64,000 nucleotides of DNA, taken from assembly GCA_020402945.1 (NCBI GenBank), contig JADBYQ010000011.1:79380-143379 (forward strand), written 5' to 3'. Position 1 is the first letter of the stretch, and the number at the start of each line of letters is the position of its first letter. The notes beneath the pieces were generated by a model that worked only from the letters and a program-made list of their open reading frames with translations, ran no database searches and was not told the origin of the DNA. Below, piece by piece: positions 18,214 through 26,922 of this stretch. The position numbers and the translations under genes were made by a program. The DNA is from Cytophagales bacterium (GTDB lineage: Bacteria > Bacteroidota > Bacteroidia > Cytophagales > Cyclobacteriaceae).

Positions 18214-20154
18214 ATGAGTAATTCAAAAATTACGTTGCCCGATGGTTCCGTCAAGGAATTCCCTGCCGGGGTAACGGGTATGGGGATAGCGAAGAGCATC
18301 AGTGAAGGCTTGATGCGTAATGCACTATCCATTGAAGTGAATGGTGAAATTTGGGATTTGAACAGATCCATCACAGCCGATGCGGCTATCAAAATATTTA
18401 CGTGGAACGACAAGGGAGGAAAGTATGCTTTTTGGCATTCATCGGCCCACTTGTTTGCCGAAGCATTAGAGGCACTTTATCCGGGAGTTAAGTTCGGCAT
18501 TGGTCCACCCATCGAGAATGGTTTTTATTACGATGTCGATCTAGGTGACACACCTTTTGGTGACGAGGAGTTATTGGCTGTTGAAAAAAGGATGATTGAG
18601 TTGGCGAAGGTCAACAATGCTTTTGTTCGAACAGATGTTTCGAAGAAGGAAGCCCTTGAGTATTTCACGAAAAAGGGAGATCCCTACAAATTAGAATTGA
18701 TCGATGGCTTGCAAGACGGCTCCATCACCTTTTATCAGCAAGGCAACTTTGTGGACTTGTGCCGTGGACCACATATTCCAACTACTGGGCCTATCAAAGC
18801 CATAAAACTGTTAAGTGTAGCAGGAGCTTATTGGCGTGGAGATGAGAAAAATAAAATGCTCAAGCGCATTTATGGCATTACATTCCCCAAACAAAAAGAA
18901 TTAGAAGAATATCTTTTCATGCTGGAGGAAGCCAAGAAGCGCGATCATAGAAAGTTAGGAAAGGAACTAGAGTTGTTTGCTTTTTCAGAGAAGGTAGGAA
19001 TGGGTTTGCCGTTGTGGCTGCCGAAAGGAACTGTGCTACGTGAGCGCTTGGAGCAGTTCATGCGCAGAGCGCAGGTCAAGGCTGGATATGATCCGGTTGT
19101 TACTCCACACATTGGCAGCAAGCAACTGTACGTCACATCTGGTCACTATGAAAAATATGGGAAGGATTCTTTCCAGCCGATTCACACACCTGACGAAAGC
19201 GAAGAGTTCTTGCTGAAGCCGATGAACTGCCCTCATCACTGTGAGATTTACAAGACAAAGCCACGCTCATACAAAGATCTGCCTATTCGTTACGCAGAGT
19301 TTGGAACGGTGTATCGCTACGAGCAGAGTGGAGAGTTACATGGCTTGACACGTGTACGTGGTTTTACGCAAGACGATGCCCATATTTTCTGCCGACCAGA
19401 TCAGGTCAAGCAAGAGTTTGTGAAAGTAATTGACTTGGTTCTTTTTGTTTTCAAATCATTGGGCTTTGAAAACTATACGGCACAGGTTTCATTGCGCGAT
19501 CCGGAAAACAAAGCAAAGTATATTGGTGACGATGAATTGTGGGACAAAGCCGAGCGAGAAATTCAGGAAGCTGCTGATGAGCGTGGTTTGAAAACAGTAG
19601 CAGTAAAGGGTGAAGCTGCTTTTTACGGTCCCAAGCTTGACTTCATGGTAAAGGATGCGTTGGGCAGAAGTTGGCAGTTGGGCACCATACAAGTTGACTA
19701 TCAGTTGCCGCAGCGATTTGAGCTTGAATATGTAGGAGCAGATAATCAAAAGCATAGACCAGTAATGATTCACCGCGCACCATTTGGTTCTTTGGAACGT
19801 TTTGTTGCGGTTTTAATTGAGCATTGCGCAGGCAATTTCCCGCTCTGGTTGGCACCGGAGCAATTTTCAGTATTGCCAATTTCAGAAAAATTCAACGACT
19901 ACGCTCAGAAGGTGGTAGATACATTAAAGGAAAGTGACATCCGAGGTTTCTTGGACGATAGGGACGAGAAAGTAGGCCGAAAAATTCGAGACTCAGAAGT
20001 GAAAAAGGTGCCTTTTATGCTGATCGTTGGCGAGAAAGAGGCGATGGAGGGAAAGATTTCGGTAAGAAGGCATGGAGGAGAGGATAAGGGGTCTATGTTC
20101 CTAACTGATTTTGTTTCTGCTTTTTCAAAGGAATTTGGACTTCCAAGCTTGTAA
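18214..20154 (+). CDS. thrS: threonine--tRNA ligase
   Basis: A 646-residue class II aminoacyl-tRNA synthetase that charges tRNA-Thr. The order is an N-terminal TGS domain (1-62), the editing domain with the [11 protein letters not shown] motif (about 75-85) and the second editing signature ([10 protein letters not shown]), the catalytic core with zinc ligand Cys339 in [12 protein letters not shown], motif 2 ([18 protein letters not shown]), the third zinc ligand in MIHRAPFGS, and the anticodon-binding domain. It is full length with all catalytic elements. It leads the classical thrS-infC-rpmI-rplT cluster. Confidence 0.98.
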   Translation: MSNSKITLPDGSVKEFPAGVTGMGIAKSISEGLMRNALSIEVNGEIWDLNRSITADAAIKIFTWNDKGGKYAFWHSSAHLFAEALEALYPGVKFGIGPPIENGFYYDVDLGDTPFGDEELLAVEKRMIELAKVNNAFVRTDVSKKEALEYFTKKGDPYKLELIDGLQDGSITFYQQGNFVDLCRGPHIPTTGPIKAIKLLSVAGAYWRGDEKNKMLKRIYGITFPKQKELEEYLFMLEEAKKRDHRKLGKELELFAFSEKVGMGLPLWLPKGTVLRERLEQFMRRAQVKAGYDPVVTPHIGSKQLYVTSGHYEKYGKDSFQPIHTPDESEEFLLKPMNCPHHCEIYKTKPRSYKDLPIRYAEFGTVYRYEQSGELHGLTRVRGFTQDDAHIFCRPDQVKQEFVKVIDLVLFVFKSLGFENYTAQVSLRDPENKAKYIGDDELWDKAEREIQEAADERGLKTVAVKGEAAFYGPKLDFMVKDALGRSWQLGTIQVDYQLPQRFELEYVGADNQKHRPVMIHRAPFGSLERFVAVLIEHCAGNFPLWLAPEQFSVLPISEKFNDYAQKVVDTLKESDIRGFLDDRDEKVGRKIRDSEVKKVPFMLIVGEKEAMEGKISVRRHGGEDKGSMFLTDFVSAFSKEFGLPSL

Positions 20155-20236
20155 TCCAAAATTCACAGATCAAGTTTTAAGCTCGATTTCGGCACAATTT
20201 TGAAGGTGCGATTTTGAATCTTGAGTCAATAAGTAT

Positions 20237-20294
20237 TTTGAAAAGAGTAAAAAAGAGCGATATTTGCAGCCCTGTCTGCTGACCAGGCAGGCTG
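20237..20294 (+). promoter_or_regulatory. infC promoter with 5' hairpin
   Basis: TTTG (20237-20240), an 18-base spacer and GATATTTG (20259-20266, seven of eight matches to TAnnTTTG). The transcript would begin in a GC-rich hairpin, 20267-20278 with 20284-20294, with one bulge. The infC GTG is 34 bases further on. It indicates that infC-rpmI-rplT can be transcribed separately from thrS. Confidence 0.6.
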
Positions 20295-20327
20295 TTTTCA
20301 TTTAAATTAAGAACTTAAACCCAACGA

Positions 20328-20906
20328 GTGGCAATATTTCAAGGTGGTAGTCGCCCCGGTAACAAACCTTTTGTAAGAGGTGCAAGGCGTGTCGTGGAAG
20401 AACCTTATCGTGTAAACGAGCGGATTCTGGCACAAAAAGTAAGAGTGGTAGGTGAGAACATCAAGGTAGATGTTTACCCGACTTCGGTAGCAATCAAGCT
20501 TGCCCAAGAGCAAGGTTTGGATCTGGTGGAAATTTCACCGAATGCAGACCCTCCGGTTTGTAAAGTGGTCGACTACTCTAAGTTTAAGTACGAGCAAAAG
20601 AAAAAACAGAAGGAAATTAAGGCTCACGCACAGAAGACGGTTTTGAAAGAAATTCGTTTTGGGCCTAACACAGATGAGCATGATTTCAATTTTAAAGTGA
20701 AGCATGCTGAGAATTTCTTGAAAGAAGGTGCAAAGGTAAAAGCCTATGTACATTTCGCAGGACGGTCAATTGTGTACAAGGAACGTGGCGAGATTTTGCT
20801 GCTCAAATTTGCGACCGCACTTGAGGAACTTGGAAAGGTGGAGCAGATGCCAAAATTGGAAGGAAAGAGAATGTATTTGTTAATGGCCCCAAAGGGCAAG
20901 AAGTAA
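20328..20906 (+). CDS. infC: translation initiation factor IF-3
   Basis: A 192-residue factor that binds the 30S subunit and ensures correct start-codon selection. The N-domain motif YRVNERI and the C-domain (KVVDYSKFKYEQKKKQKE, then KEIRFGPNTDEHDFNFK) are conserved. The predicted start is GTG at 20328; no ATG is available upstream of the domain. A weak start codon at infC fits the known autocontrol of IF-3 on non-AUG starts in other bacteria, which is inference here. Followed 21 bases later by rpmI. Confidence 0.97.
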   Translation: MAIFQGGSRPGNKPFVRGARRVVEEPYRVNERILAQKVRVVGENIKVDVYPTSVAIKLAQEQGLDLVEISPNADPPVCKVVDYSKFKYEQKKKQKEIKAHAQKTVLKEIRFGPNTDEHDFNFKVKHAENFLKEGAKVKAYVHFAGRSIVYKERGEILLLKFATALEELGKVEQMPKLEGKRMYLLMAPKGKK

Positions 20907-20927
20907 TAAAGTTTAACTGAGAGTAAA

Positions 20928-21128
20928 ATGCCAAAAGTAAAAACAAAATCAGGTGCCAAGAAGAGGTTTAAAATAACCGGAAGTGGAAAGATCAAGCGCA
21001 AGAGCGCTTTCAAAAACCATATCTTGACAAAGAAGACTACCAAGCAAAAAAGAAGATTGACAAAAAAGTCAATCGTGAGCAAAGCTGATACTAATAATAT
21101 CAGTGCCATGCTTCCTTATTTGTTATAA
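20928..21128 (+). CDS. rpmI: 50S ribosomal protein L35
   Basis: A 66-residue, strongly basic protein with the L35 signature ([36 protein letters not shown]). Standard length. It sits between infC and rplT as in most bacteria; the gap to rplT (104 bases) contains two identical palindromes. Confidence 0.98.
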   Translation: MPKVKTKSGAKKRFKITGSGKIKRKSAFKNHILTKKTTKQKRRLTKKSIVSKADTNNISAMLPYLL

Positions 21129-21133
21129 TGATA

Positions 21134-21206
21134 TTCCGCCTCAGGCGGATAGTTTAGTTTAATGTTTCACAGGTTTTTGGCAGCTAAGTATCCGCCTCAG
21201 GCGGAT
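21134..21206 (+). repeat. twin palindromes in the rpmI-rplT spacer
   Basis: The 15-base palindrome TCCGCCTCAGGCGGA occurs at 21135-21149 and again at 21191-21205. Each copy can fold alone, or the two can pair with each other, giving mutually exclusive RNA structures just ahead of rplT. The motif also resembles REP-like dispersed palindromes; only these two copies are in the window. Confidence 0.8.
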
Positions 21207-21232
21207 CGCCAACGGCCATAAAGTAAAAAACA

Positions 21233-21577
21233 ATGCCACGTTCAGTAAACAGTGTAGCATCCCGCGCAAGGCGCAAGAGATTCATGGAGTTAGCCAAAGG
21301 TTACTTTGGCCGTAAGAAAAATGTTTGGACAGTAGCCAAAAATGCAATTGAGAAAGGCTTGGTGTATGCCTACCGCGATCGGAAAGCAAAAAAGAGAGAG
21401 TTCCGTTCACTTTGGATTGCCCGTATCAATGCGGGTGCCCGTCTTCACGGAATGTCTTATTCAGAATTCATGGGTAAAGCAAAGAAATCAAGCATCGATT
21501 TAAACCGAAAGGTATTGGCCGATCTTGCAATGAATCACCCAACTGCATTTGAAGCAGTAGTGAAAAAGTTGAAATAG
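21233..21577 (+). CDS. rplT: 50S ribosomal protein L20
   Basis: A 114-residue protein with the L20 hallmarks ([53 protein letters not shown]). L20 binds 23S rRNA early in assembly and represses its own operon by binding the leader in several bacteria; the paired palindromes in front of this gene are a possible site, not demonstrated. A strong terminator closes the cluster. Confidence 0.98.
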   Translation: MPRSVNSVASRARRKRFMELAKGYFGRKKNVWTVAKNAIEKGLVYAYRDRKAKKREFRSLWIARINAGARLHGMSYSEFMGKAKKSSIDLNRKVLADLAMNHPTAFEAVVKKLK

Positions 21578-21591
21578 ACTTCGCAGAAATA

Positions 21592-21630
21592 AAAAAGAGC
21601 CGTCTCAACTTGTTGAGACGGCTCTTTTTG
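21592..21630 (+). terminator. terminator of the infC-rpmI-rplT cluster
   Basis: A near-perfect stem of about 17 bp (21592-21608 with 21613-21629), a tight loop, an A-rich 5' flank and a T-run on the 3' side. Confidence 0.92.
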
Positions 21631-21690
21631 TTTCGGTTAGGGTCATTAGAATAATTGTGTTTTAGAACGAGCCGGTTTATATTTGATTGA

Positions 21691-22287
21691 ATGAAGATTG
21701 AAGAGCCCGATATTTCCGGAAGTTATACCTATGCTGACTACATGACTTGGTCGTGGACCGAGATGAGGGAATTGATTCGGGGTAAGATTTACAATATGTC
21801 GCCTGCACCCCGCACCGTTCACCAAAAAGTGGTAGGAAAGCTATTCCTAAAGATTGGCAACTTTTTGGAAGGTAAAAAGTGTCAGGCGTTTGTTGCATCA
21901 TTTGATGTTCGGCTGCCCCTATCACCCCAAAAGAAGGAAGACCGAGACATTACAACGGTGGTGCAGCCCGATGTGTGCGTGGTTTGCGATCCCGCGAAAA
22001 TCGATGAACGAGGCTGTCTAGGCGCACCCGATTTGATGATTGAAGTGCTTTCGCCCCGTACCTCATCAAAGGACTTACGCGAGAAATTTGACGTGTATGA
22101 AGAGTGTGGCGTGAGGGAATATTGGGTGGTGCATCCACAAGAACAAACCGTATTGGTTTATGTGCTTAATGAAAAAGGAAAGTACGAGGGAGTTTTGACC
22201 CCTTATGTTCGCACGGATCGGATTTCTCCCATAACACTACCCGGATTTTCGATTAATTTAGCCGAGATTTTTCCGGAGGAGATTTGA
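21691..22287 (+). CDS. Uma2-family putative endonuclease (DUF820)
   Basis: A 198-residue protein of the PD-(D/E)XK nuclease superfamily. The core motif is visible: the Asp of QPDVCVVCDP (about 90), then PDLMIEVLSP with the catalytic Glu and, 12-15 residues on, KDLREKFDVYEECGVREYWVV. The N-terminal segment (MTWSWTEMRELIRGKIYNMSPAP) is typical Uma2. Members are widespread in cyanobacteria and Bacteroidota; their biological role is not established. It stands alone between the rplT terminator and an unrelated small gene. Confidence 0.85.
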   Translation: MKIEEPDISGSYTYADYMTWSWTEMRELIRGKIYNMSPAPRTVHQKVVGKLFLKIGNFLEGKKCQAFVASFDVRLPLSPQKKEDRDITTVVQPDVCVVCDPAKIDERGCLGAPDLMIEVLSPRTSSKDLREKFDVYEECGVREYWVVHPQEQTVLVYVLNEKGKYEGVLTPYVRTDRISPITLPGFSINLAEIFPEEI

Positions 22288-22333
22288 CAGTTAGTAATTT
22301 TTGCACAGCCTAGTTCGGTTTTTTAAATCTTGG

Positions 22334-22341
22334 TAAATTTG
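22334..22341 (+). promoter_or_regulatory. promoter -7 element for the small gene at 22346
   Basis: TAAATTTG matches TAnnTTTG at every fixed position and ends only four bases before the GTG start, so the transcript would be nearly leaderless if this start is right. No good -33 element is seen. Confidence 0.45.
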
Positions 22342-22345
22342 CCCT

Positions 22346-22540
22346 GTGTCGCGATCCAAAAAAACTTTTATTGTCGTTTGCATCCTGTTTTTTGCAGGCT
22401 TGATATACCTCAGTTACGATATCAGCTCTAAAACCACCTTTCCTGGCTCTAAGTCCCAGCTAAAAGAAAGGCTTAAGAAGCAATATTTAGTAGAGGATTC
22501 TCTCAAGGCAGATACATCCAGAGCGGTTCAACGCCCTTAA
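22346..22540 (+). CDS. small single-TM protein, unknown
   Basis: A 64-residue product from a GTG start: a basic N-terminus (SRSKK), one membrane helix (about 8-26), and a soluble Lys/Ser-rich tail (KSQLKERLKKQYLVEDSLKAD). It is probably anchored with its tail in the periplasm. No family is recognised. Support comes from the perfect -7 element just upstream and a plausible terminator at 22644. Confidence 0.5.
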   Translation: MSRSKKTFIVVCILFFAGLIYLSYDISSKTTFPGSKSQLKERLKKQYLVEDSLKADTSRAVQRP

Positions 22541-22643
22541 ATGCAACTCGTCCAGAAGAAAGCCAGTTAGGCGTGATCTAGTTTTCTTTTCTGCGCGCTC
22601 CTTTTATGTTTACATCAGATTAAAGCCAACTATAGACAGGATT

Positions 22644-22682
22644 ATCCCCTGGGGTCAAGGACTCTGGGGGATTTTCTTTTTT
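22644..22682 (+). terminator. possible terminator
   Basis: A seven-bp stem (22644-22650 with 22666-22672) followed by a T-rich run, about 100 bases past the small gene at 22346. The loop itself contains further G-C runs. Confidence 0.4.
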
Positions 22683-22801
22683 GGACAGATTTCTAACCAA
22701 GTCCGTATGCGGATTCAGCGCCAAAAAACTCACAAGCGTTATAGTAGTAAACTCAAAGCATTTCTCCATTTTTGTATAAGACCAAACATAACTCAACCCA
22801 A

Positions 22802-23602
22802 ATGACGCGTATTATTTGTCTTTTATTCATCGTGCTGGCGGTAGGTTGTACAAACAATGATATCAATAAGAAGTTTGATTGTTCAACTTCCGATCTCACC
22901 ATTGAGTTAACAAGTAAAACCAATACAACCAGTTGTAATTCCGTTAACGGAAAAATTTCAGTAAGTGCCACGGGTGGCAATCAACCGTATAGTTTTAGTT
23001 TAAACGGAAGTGTTGGCCAGTCTACTGGTGATTTTTTGAATTTAGGGGCAGGTAGTTACAATGTCATTGTGACGGATGCAAATGGGTGTAAAGTGACTTC
23101 GATACTTATCGAAATAAGTGCGCCTAATTCTAGTTTAAACGCAACCGCTGTTGCGGTTAGAAATAATCAATGTACGAATCCAAATGGTTCGATAACTGTT
23201 ACAGCTTCTGGCGGCAACGCGCCTTATTCCTTCCAATTTGGAACAGCTGGGTTTACTAGTACCAATGTGTTTAACAACGTTAGACACGGTACTTATAATC
23301 TAATCGTGAAAGATGCTACAGATTGCCAGAAAATCATTCCAGTAACCGTGCCTCGTGAGAACACAAATACAAGCTATTTGAATACAGTAAAACCTATTTT
23401 GGATGCCAGCTGCAATCTGGCTTCATGTCACTCAGGCGGATCAAGAGATTTGACAGATTTTCAAAATGTAAAGAATCGAGCGGCCAGTGTAAAAGCGAGA
23501 ACTGCGAATAAATCAATGCCTCCCAGCGGCTCCTCTCAATTGACACAGGCTCAAATTGATTTGATTGGGTGTTGGGTAGATGATGGTGCTCTTAATAACT
23601 AG
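22802..23602 (+). CDS. SprB-repeat lipoprotein with a CX4CH cytochrome-like domain
   Basis: A 266-residue lipoprotein (lipobox LAVGC, Cys16) from the ATG at 22802. Two SprB-like beta repeats (about 40-105 and 110-180) show the TxxxCxxxNGxIxVxAxGGxxPYxFxxxG pattern. The C-terminal 70 residues look like a small c-type cytochrome domain: C204-NLAS-C209-H210 (CX4CH rather than CXXCH), and Met239 in SMPPSG as a possible sixth haem ligand, ending ICWVDDGA-like. Haem attachment is inference. YceI and DUF5777 genes follow at 18 and 21 bases, forming one operon. Confidence 0.75.
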   Translation: MTRIICLLFIVLAVGCTNNDINKKFDCSTSDLTIELTSKTNTTSCNSVNGKISVSATGGNQPYSFSLNGSVGQSTGDFLNLGAGSYNVIVTDANGCKVTSILIEISAPNSSLNATAVAVRNNQCTNPNGSITVTASGGNAPYSFQFGTAGFTSTNVFNNVRHGTYNLIVKDATDCQKIIPVTVPRENTNTSYLNTVKPILDASCNLASCHSGGSRDLTDFQNVKNRAASVKARTANKSMPPSGSSQLTQAQIDLIGCWVDDGALNN

Positions 23603-23620
23603 ATCTAAATTTAAACGGCA

Positions 23621-24154
23621 ATGAGATTAACTACCTTCGTTCTTTTTGTTTTATCGGGATATTGGTGCGCTGCGCAAAAAATGACAGCTGAAAAAACCTT
23701 TGTTTCCTTTTTTTCAAAGGCATCTATTGAAGACATCAAGGCCGAGAACACCAAGGCCATGAGTATCTTTAATAGCGAGACAATGGACATTGTGTTTTCG
23801 ATTCCTATTAAAGAGTTTGAATTTGACAAAGCGTTGATGAAAGAACATTTTAACGAGAAGTATTTGGAGTCTGAGAAATTTCCGAAGGCGACATTCGCAG
23901 GGAAAGTGAGTGGATTTTCAAAAGAAACCAGTGGTGAACAGGCCGCAACGGCAAAGGGCAAGATGACTATTCATGGCGTATCTCGTGAAATTGAAGTGCC
24001 AGGAGTGATCACGATGGAAGGTGGGCGGCTTATAGTAAAAGCTGTGTTTAAAATTAAATTGGCTGACTATGAGGTGAAGATACCTCAACTGCTTTGGAAG
24101 AACATTGCTGAAGAAGTGGAGGTGAAGATTGATTTTGTATATAAGGCTCCTTAA
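23621..24154 (+). CDS. YceI-family secreted protein
   Basis: A 177-residue exported protein (signal peptide about 1-18, ending CAAQ) with the YceI lipocalin-like beta barrel. Family features are the ESEKFPKATFAGKV strand, AKGKMTIHGVSREIEVPG, and the terminal VKIDFVYKA. YceI proteins bind isoprenoid-type lipids in a hydrophobic pocket and are found near respiratory genes. Here it sits between a cytochrome-like lipoprotein and a DUF5777 barrel, suggesting periplasmic electron-transfer or quinone-related work, which is inference. Confidence 0.9.
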   Translation: MRLTTFVLFVLSGYWCAAQKMTAEKTFVSFFSKASIEDIKAENTKAMSIFNSETMDIVFSIPIKEFEFDKALMKEHFNEKYLESEKFPKATFAGKVSGFSKETSGEQAATAKGKMTIHGVSREIEVPGVITMEGGRLIVKAVFKIKLADYEVKIPQLLWKNIAEEVEVKIDFVYKAP

Positions 24155-24175
24155 TTAACTAAAAATTAGTAACAG

Positions 24176-25051
24176 ATGAAGCAAAGTTTATGGTTAGCTC
24201 TGATGGCATTCTCCTTGCCTCTGTTTTCCCAAGATGATTTACTAAAGGAACTGGAACAAAGCGAAAAACCAAAGGTTGAATACACGTCTTCCACTTTCAA
24301 GGGTTCGCGTCTGGTGAATGGACAAACTGTAGAAGCAAAAGGAAAAGGAGAACTGGAGTTTATCTTCTCTCATCGATTTGGCGCCATCAATAGTGGTTCT
24401 TACAATCTTTTTGGGTTGGATCAGGCCTATGTCCGTTTGGGTTTAGAGTATGGAATTACCGATCATTTGGGAGTTGGTTTTGGACGAAACTCGGTAGACA
24501 AGACGATGGATGGTTATTTACGCTATCGTTTTTTGCGCCAAAGTTCAGGAGCACGAAATATGCCGGTTACAGTTACCGCATTCGTCAATGGAGCAATTAA
24601 GACTTCGCCTGAGGAGTTACCTGTTGGTCAAATTTATTCCGACAGGTTATCGTATACCGGTCAACTGTTGATAGCTAGAAAATTTTCTCCCGGATTATCA
24701 CTTCAACTGATGCCAACGATTATCCACCGCAATGCGGTCGATAAAACAAAAGAAGACAATGACCTTATTGCACTGGGAGTTGGCGGTCGATTAAAAGTAA
24801 CCAGAAGCATTGCCCTCACATCCGAGTACTATTACCGAATGAATCTGAAGGATGGTAATCAATTCCGCAATTCTTTGGGCGTAGGGATTGATATCGAAAC
24901 CGGAGGTCACGTTTTTCAACTTGTACTAACTAATGCACAAGGAATTACGGAGCGAGCATTTATTGGGGAAACAACGGGAGATTTTTTTGCGGGAGACATT
25001 CACCTTGGGTTCAATGTAACACGCTCATTCCAGTTAAAAAAGGCGAAATAG
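24176..25051 (+). CDS. DUF5777 outer-membrane beta-barrel protein
   Basis: A 291-residue protein with a signal peptide (about 1-18, ending PLFSQ) and repeated amphipathic strands with glycine/aromatic turns (FIFSHRFGAINSGSYNLFGLD, YVRLGLEYGITDHLGVGFGR), matching DUF5777. It is probably an outer-membrane barrel. Its gene follows yceI by 21 bases. The combination of a cytochrome-like lipoprotein, YceI and DUF5777 recurs, as I recall, in Bacteroidota; the joint function is not known. Confidence 0.82.
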   Translation: MKQSLWLALMAFSLPLFSQDDLLKELEQSEKPKVEYTSSTFKGSRLVNGQTVEAKGKGELEFIFSHRFGAINSGSYNLFGLDQAYVRLGLEYGITDHLGVGFGRNSVDKTMDGYLRYRFLRQSSGARNMPVTVTAFVNGAIKTSPEELPVGQIYSDRLSYTGQLLIARKFSPGLSLQLMPTIIHRNAVDKTKEDNDLIALGVGGRLKVTRSIALTSEYYYRMNLKDGNQFRNSLGVGIDIETGGHVFQLVLTNAQGITERAFIGETTGDFFAGDIHLGFNVTRSFQLKKAK

Positions 25052-25113
25052 CGACCCGCTGTTGTTGATATAATCTTTTGGTTATTTAGCTTTAGGTTTT
25101 TATCGACCGCCAA

Positions 25114-26496
25114 TTGCTGCTCGCTTCCATTATTGCCTATCTGTTGCTCACGATTCTTATCGGATACTGGGCTTCGCGCAAAGTAAAGACTTCCGGTGAT
25201 TTTATGTTGGCTGGCAGAAGCTTGCCCATTTTTCTCAGCGCCTCGGCTTTGTTTGCTACGTGGTTCGGATCTGAAACAGTATTTGGTGCTTCTTCTGAAT
25301 TCTTAAAAGGTGGCTTGTATTCAGTGATTGAAGATCCTTTTGGTGCTGCCTTATGCCTGTTGCTTTTCGGATTGTTTTTTGCACGCAAGTTGTACAACAT
25401 GAATTTGCTTACACTCGGAGATTTTTTTAAAGTTCGTTTTGGCAATCGCACCGAGTTGGTAGCTAGTTTTTTTCTCGCGCCACCCTATGTGGGATATATC
25501 GCAGCACAGTTGGTTGCTATGGGTTTAATCATCAATGTGGTGACTGGCTTAGAGGTATGGCAGGGCGTTGTTATATCCGCTTTTGTGGTCACTTTCTACA
25601 CTTACATCGGGGGAATGTGGGCGATCTCGATCACTGATTTCTTTCAGAGCATTGTCATCGTAGTTGGGTTGTTGGCATTAGCAATAATTTTGGCAAATAA
25701 AGCGGGTGGGGTCACAGTCATACTACAAGAGGTGCATCCTTCTACCTTTCGATTTCTGCCTGAGTGGAGTTTTAAAGAAATCATGCTCTATCTCGCGGCT
25801 TGGTCTGTGTTGGGTCTGGGTTCGCTGCCTTCACAAGATATCTTCCAACGAGTAATGTCGTCAGGTTCGCAGAAGATTGCAGTTCGTTCGTGCTTTATTG
25901 CAGCGGGTCTTTATCTGACTGTTGCAATGTTACCTCTTTTCATAGGCCTATGTGCCAAGCACCTTTATCCTCAAACCACCTCGGTAGATGCTCAATTGGC
26001 TTTACCTAACATGGTCCTTGCACATGCAAGCCTGCCCATCCAGATTTTGTTTTTTGGTTCTTTGTTGTCGGCTATTATGAGCACAACCAGTTCTGCGATA
26101 CTCGCCCCCGCTGCTATTTTTTCTGAGAACCTTATTAAGCCGCTATCAAAAGGTAAACTAAAAGACAAACAGTTATTGATCATTACCCGACTTTGCGTGC
26201 TCGGTTTTGCAGGGGTCGCCACAGTGATGGCCTGTTTGCGAAGCAATATTTACGAGCTTGTGGGTGAATCCTCCATCTTGAGTTTGGTTTCGCTCCTTGC
26301 ACCCATGGTGTTGGGTTTGTATTGGAAGAAAGCGAATGCAAACGGGGCATTACTTGCCATGGTGCTCGGTACCCTCACGCTGGCGTACTTTTCTTTTTAC
26401 GATGTTGGTTGGCCGGCTTTACTACCAGCTACATTGGTCAGTTTTTTGGCAATGATTGGCGGTAGCTTATTTTTGAAGACTAAAGAATTTGTATGA
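25114..26496 (+). CDS. sodium:solute symporter family transporter
   Basis: A 460-residue inner-membrane transporter of the SSS family with about 12-13 membrane helices. It begins LLASIIAYLLLTILIGYWASRKV and contains the SSS signature region GSLPSQDIFQRVMSSGS after the YTYIGGMWAISITDFFQS helix. The start is a TTG at 25114; no ATG precedes the first helix. The substrate (proline, pantothenate, sugar or other) cannot be read. It overlaps the OsmC gene by four bases, so the two are translationally linked, with metZ behind. Confidence 0.9.
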   Translation: MLLASIIAYLLLTILIGYWASRKVKTSGDFMLAGRSLPIFLSASALFATWFGSETVFGASSEFLKGGLYSVIEDPFGAALCLLLFGLFFARKLYNMNLLTLGDFFKVRFGNRTELVASFFLAPPYVGYIAAQLVAMGLIINVVTGLEVWQGVVISAFVVTFYTYIGGMWAISITDFFQSIVIVVGLLALAIILANKAGGVTVILQEVHPSTFRFLPEWSFKEIMLYLAAWSVLGLGSLPSQDIFQRVMSSGSQKIAVRSCFIAAGLYLTVAMLPLFIGLCAKHLYPQTTSVDAQLALPNMVLAHASLPIQILFFGSLLSAIMSTTSSAILAPAAIFSENLIKPLSKGKLKDKQLLIITRLCVLGFAGVATVMACLRSNIYELVGESSILSLVSLLAPMVLGLYWKKANANGALLAMVLGTLTLAYFSFYDVGWPALLPATLVSFLAMIGGSLFLKTKEFV

Positions 26497-26918
26497 CGAA
26501 AATTGAATTGCATAGAACAGACAGCGACCTGCGTATGGAGGCCGTAAATGACCTAGGACACACGGTTGTCATGGATGGCTCTCCTGCTGATGGTGGACAT
26601 GACAGCGGCTTTCGCCCCATGCAAATGCTTTTGGCAGCGATGGGCGGGTGCAGTGCGGTTGATGTGGTCACTATTTTAAGGAAGCAACGCGTGGAGCTTA
26701 AGGATATAAAGATCACCGTAACTGGCGAACGGGAAAAGGGGGCTGTCCCATCTCCCTATACAGAGGTACATGCCCATTTTAGACTTTATGGTGATATTGA
26801 TTTAGAGAAAGCAAACAAGGCCGTTGCTCTGTCGGTCGGAAAGTATTGTTCGGTGGCCAAAACGTTAGAGAAGACTGCGAGAGTCACATTTAGCGTTGAG
26901 GTAATAAACAACAATTGA
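26493..26918 (+). CDS. OsmC-family peroxidase-like protein
   Basis: A 141-residue OsmC/Ohr-fold protein that reduces organic hydroperoxides with a thiol pair. The two catalytic cysteines are Cys53 (MGGCSAVDVV) and Cys119 (GKYCSVAKTL), correctly spaced. It is the YhfA-like branch, by the DSGFRPMQMLLAAMGGCS segment, rather than Ohr. The ATG overlaps the symporter stop (ATGA), and metZ starts five bases after its stop, so it is the middle gene of an operon. Confidence 0.9.
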   Translation: MTKIELHRTDSDLRMEAVNDLGHTVVMDGSPADGGHDSGFRPMQMLLAAMGGCSAVDVVTILRKQRVELKDIKITVTGEREKGAVPSPYTEVHAHFRLYGDIDLEKANKAVALSVGKYCSVAKTLEKTARVTFSVEVINNN

Positions 26919-26922
26919 CAAA

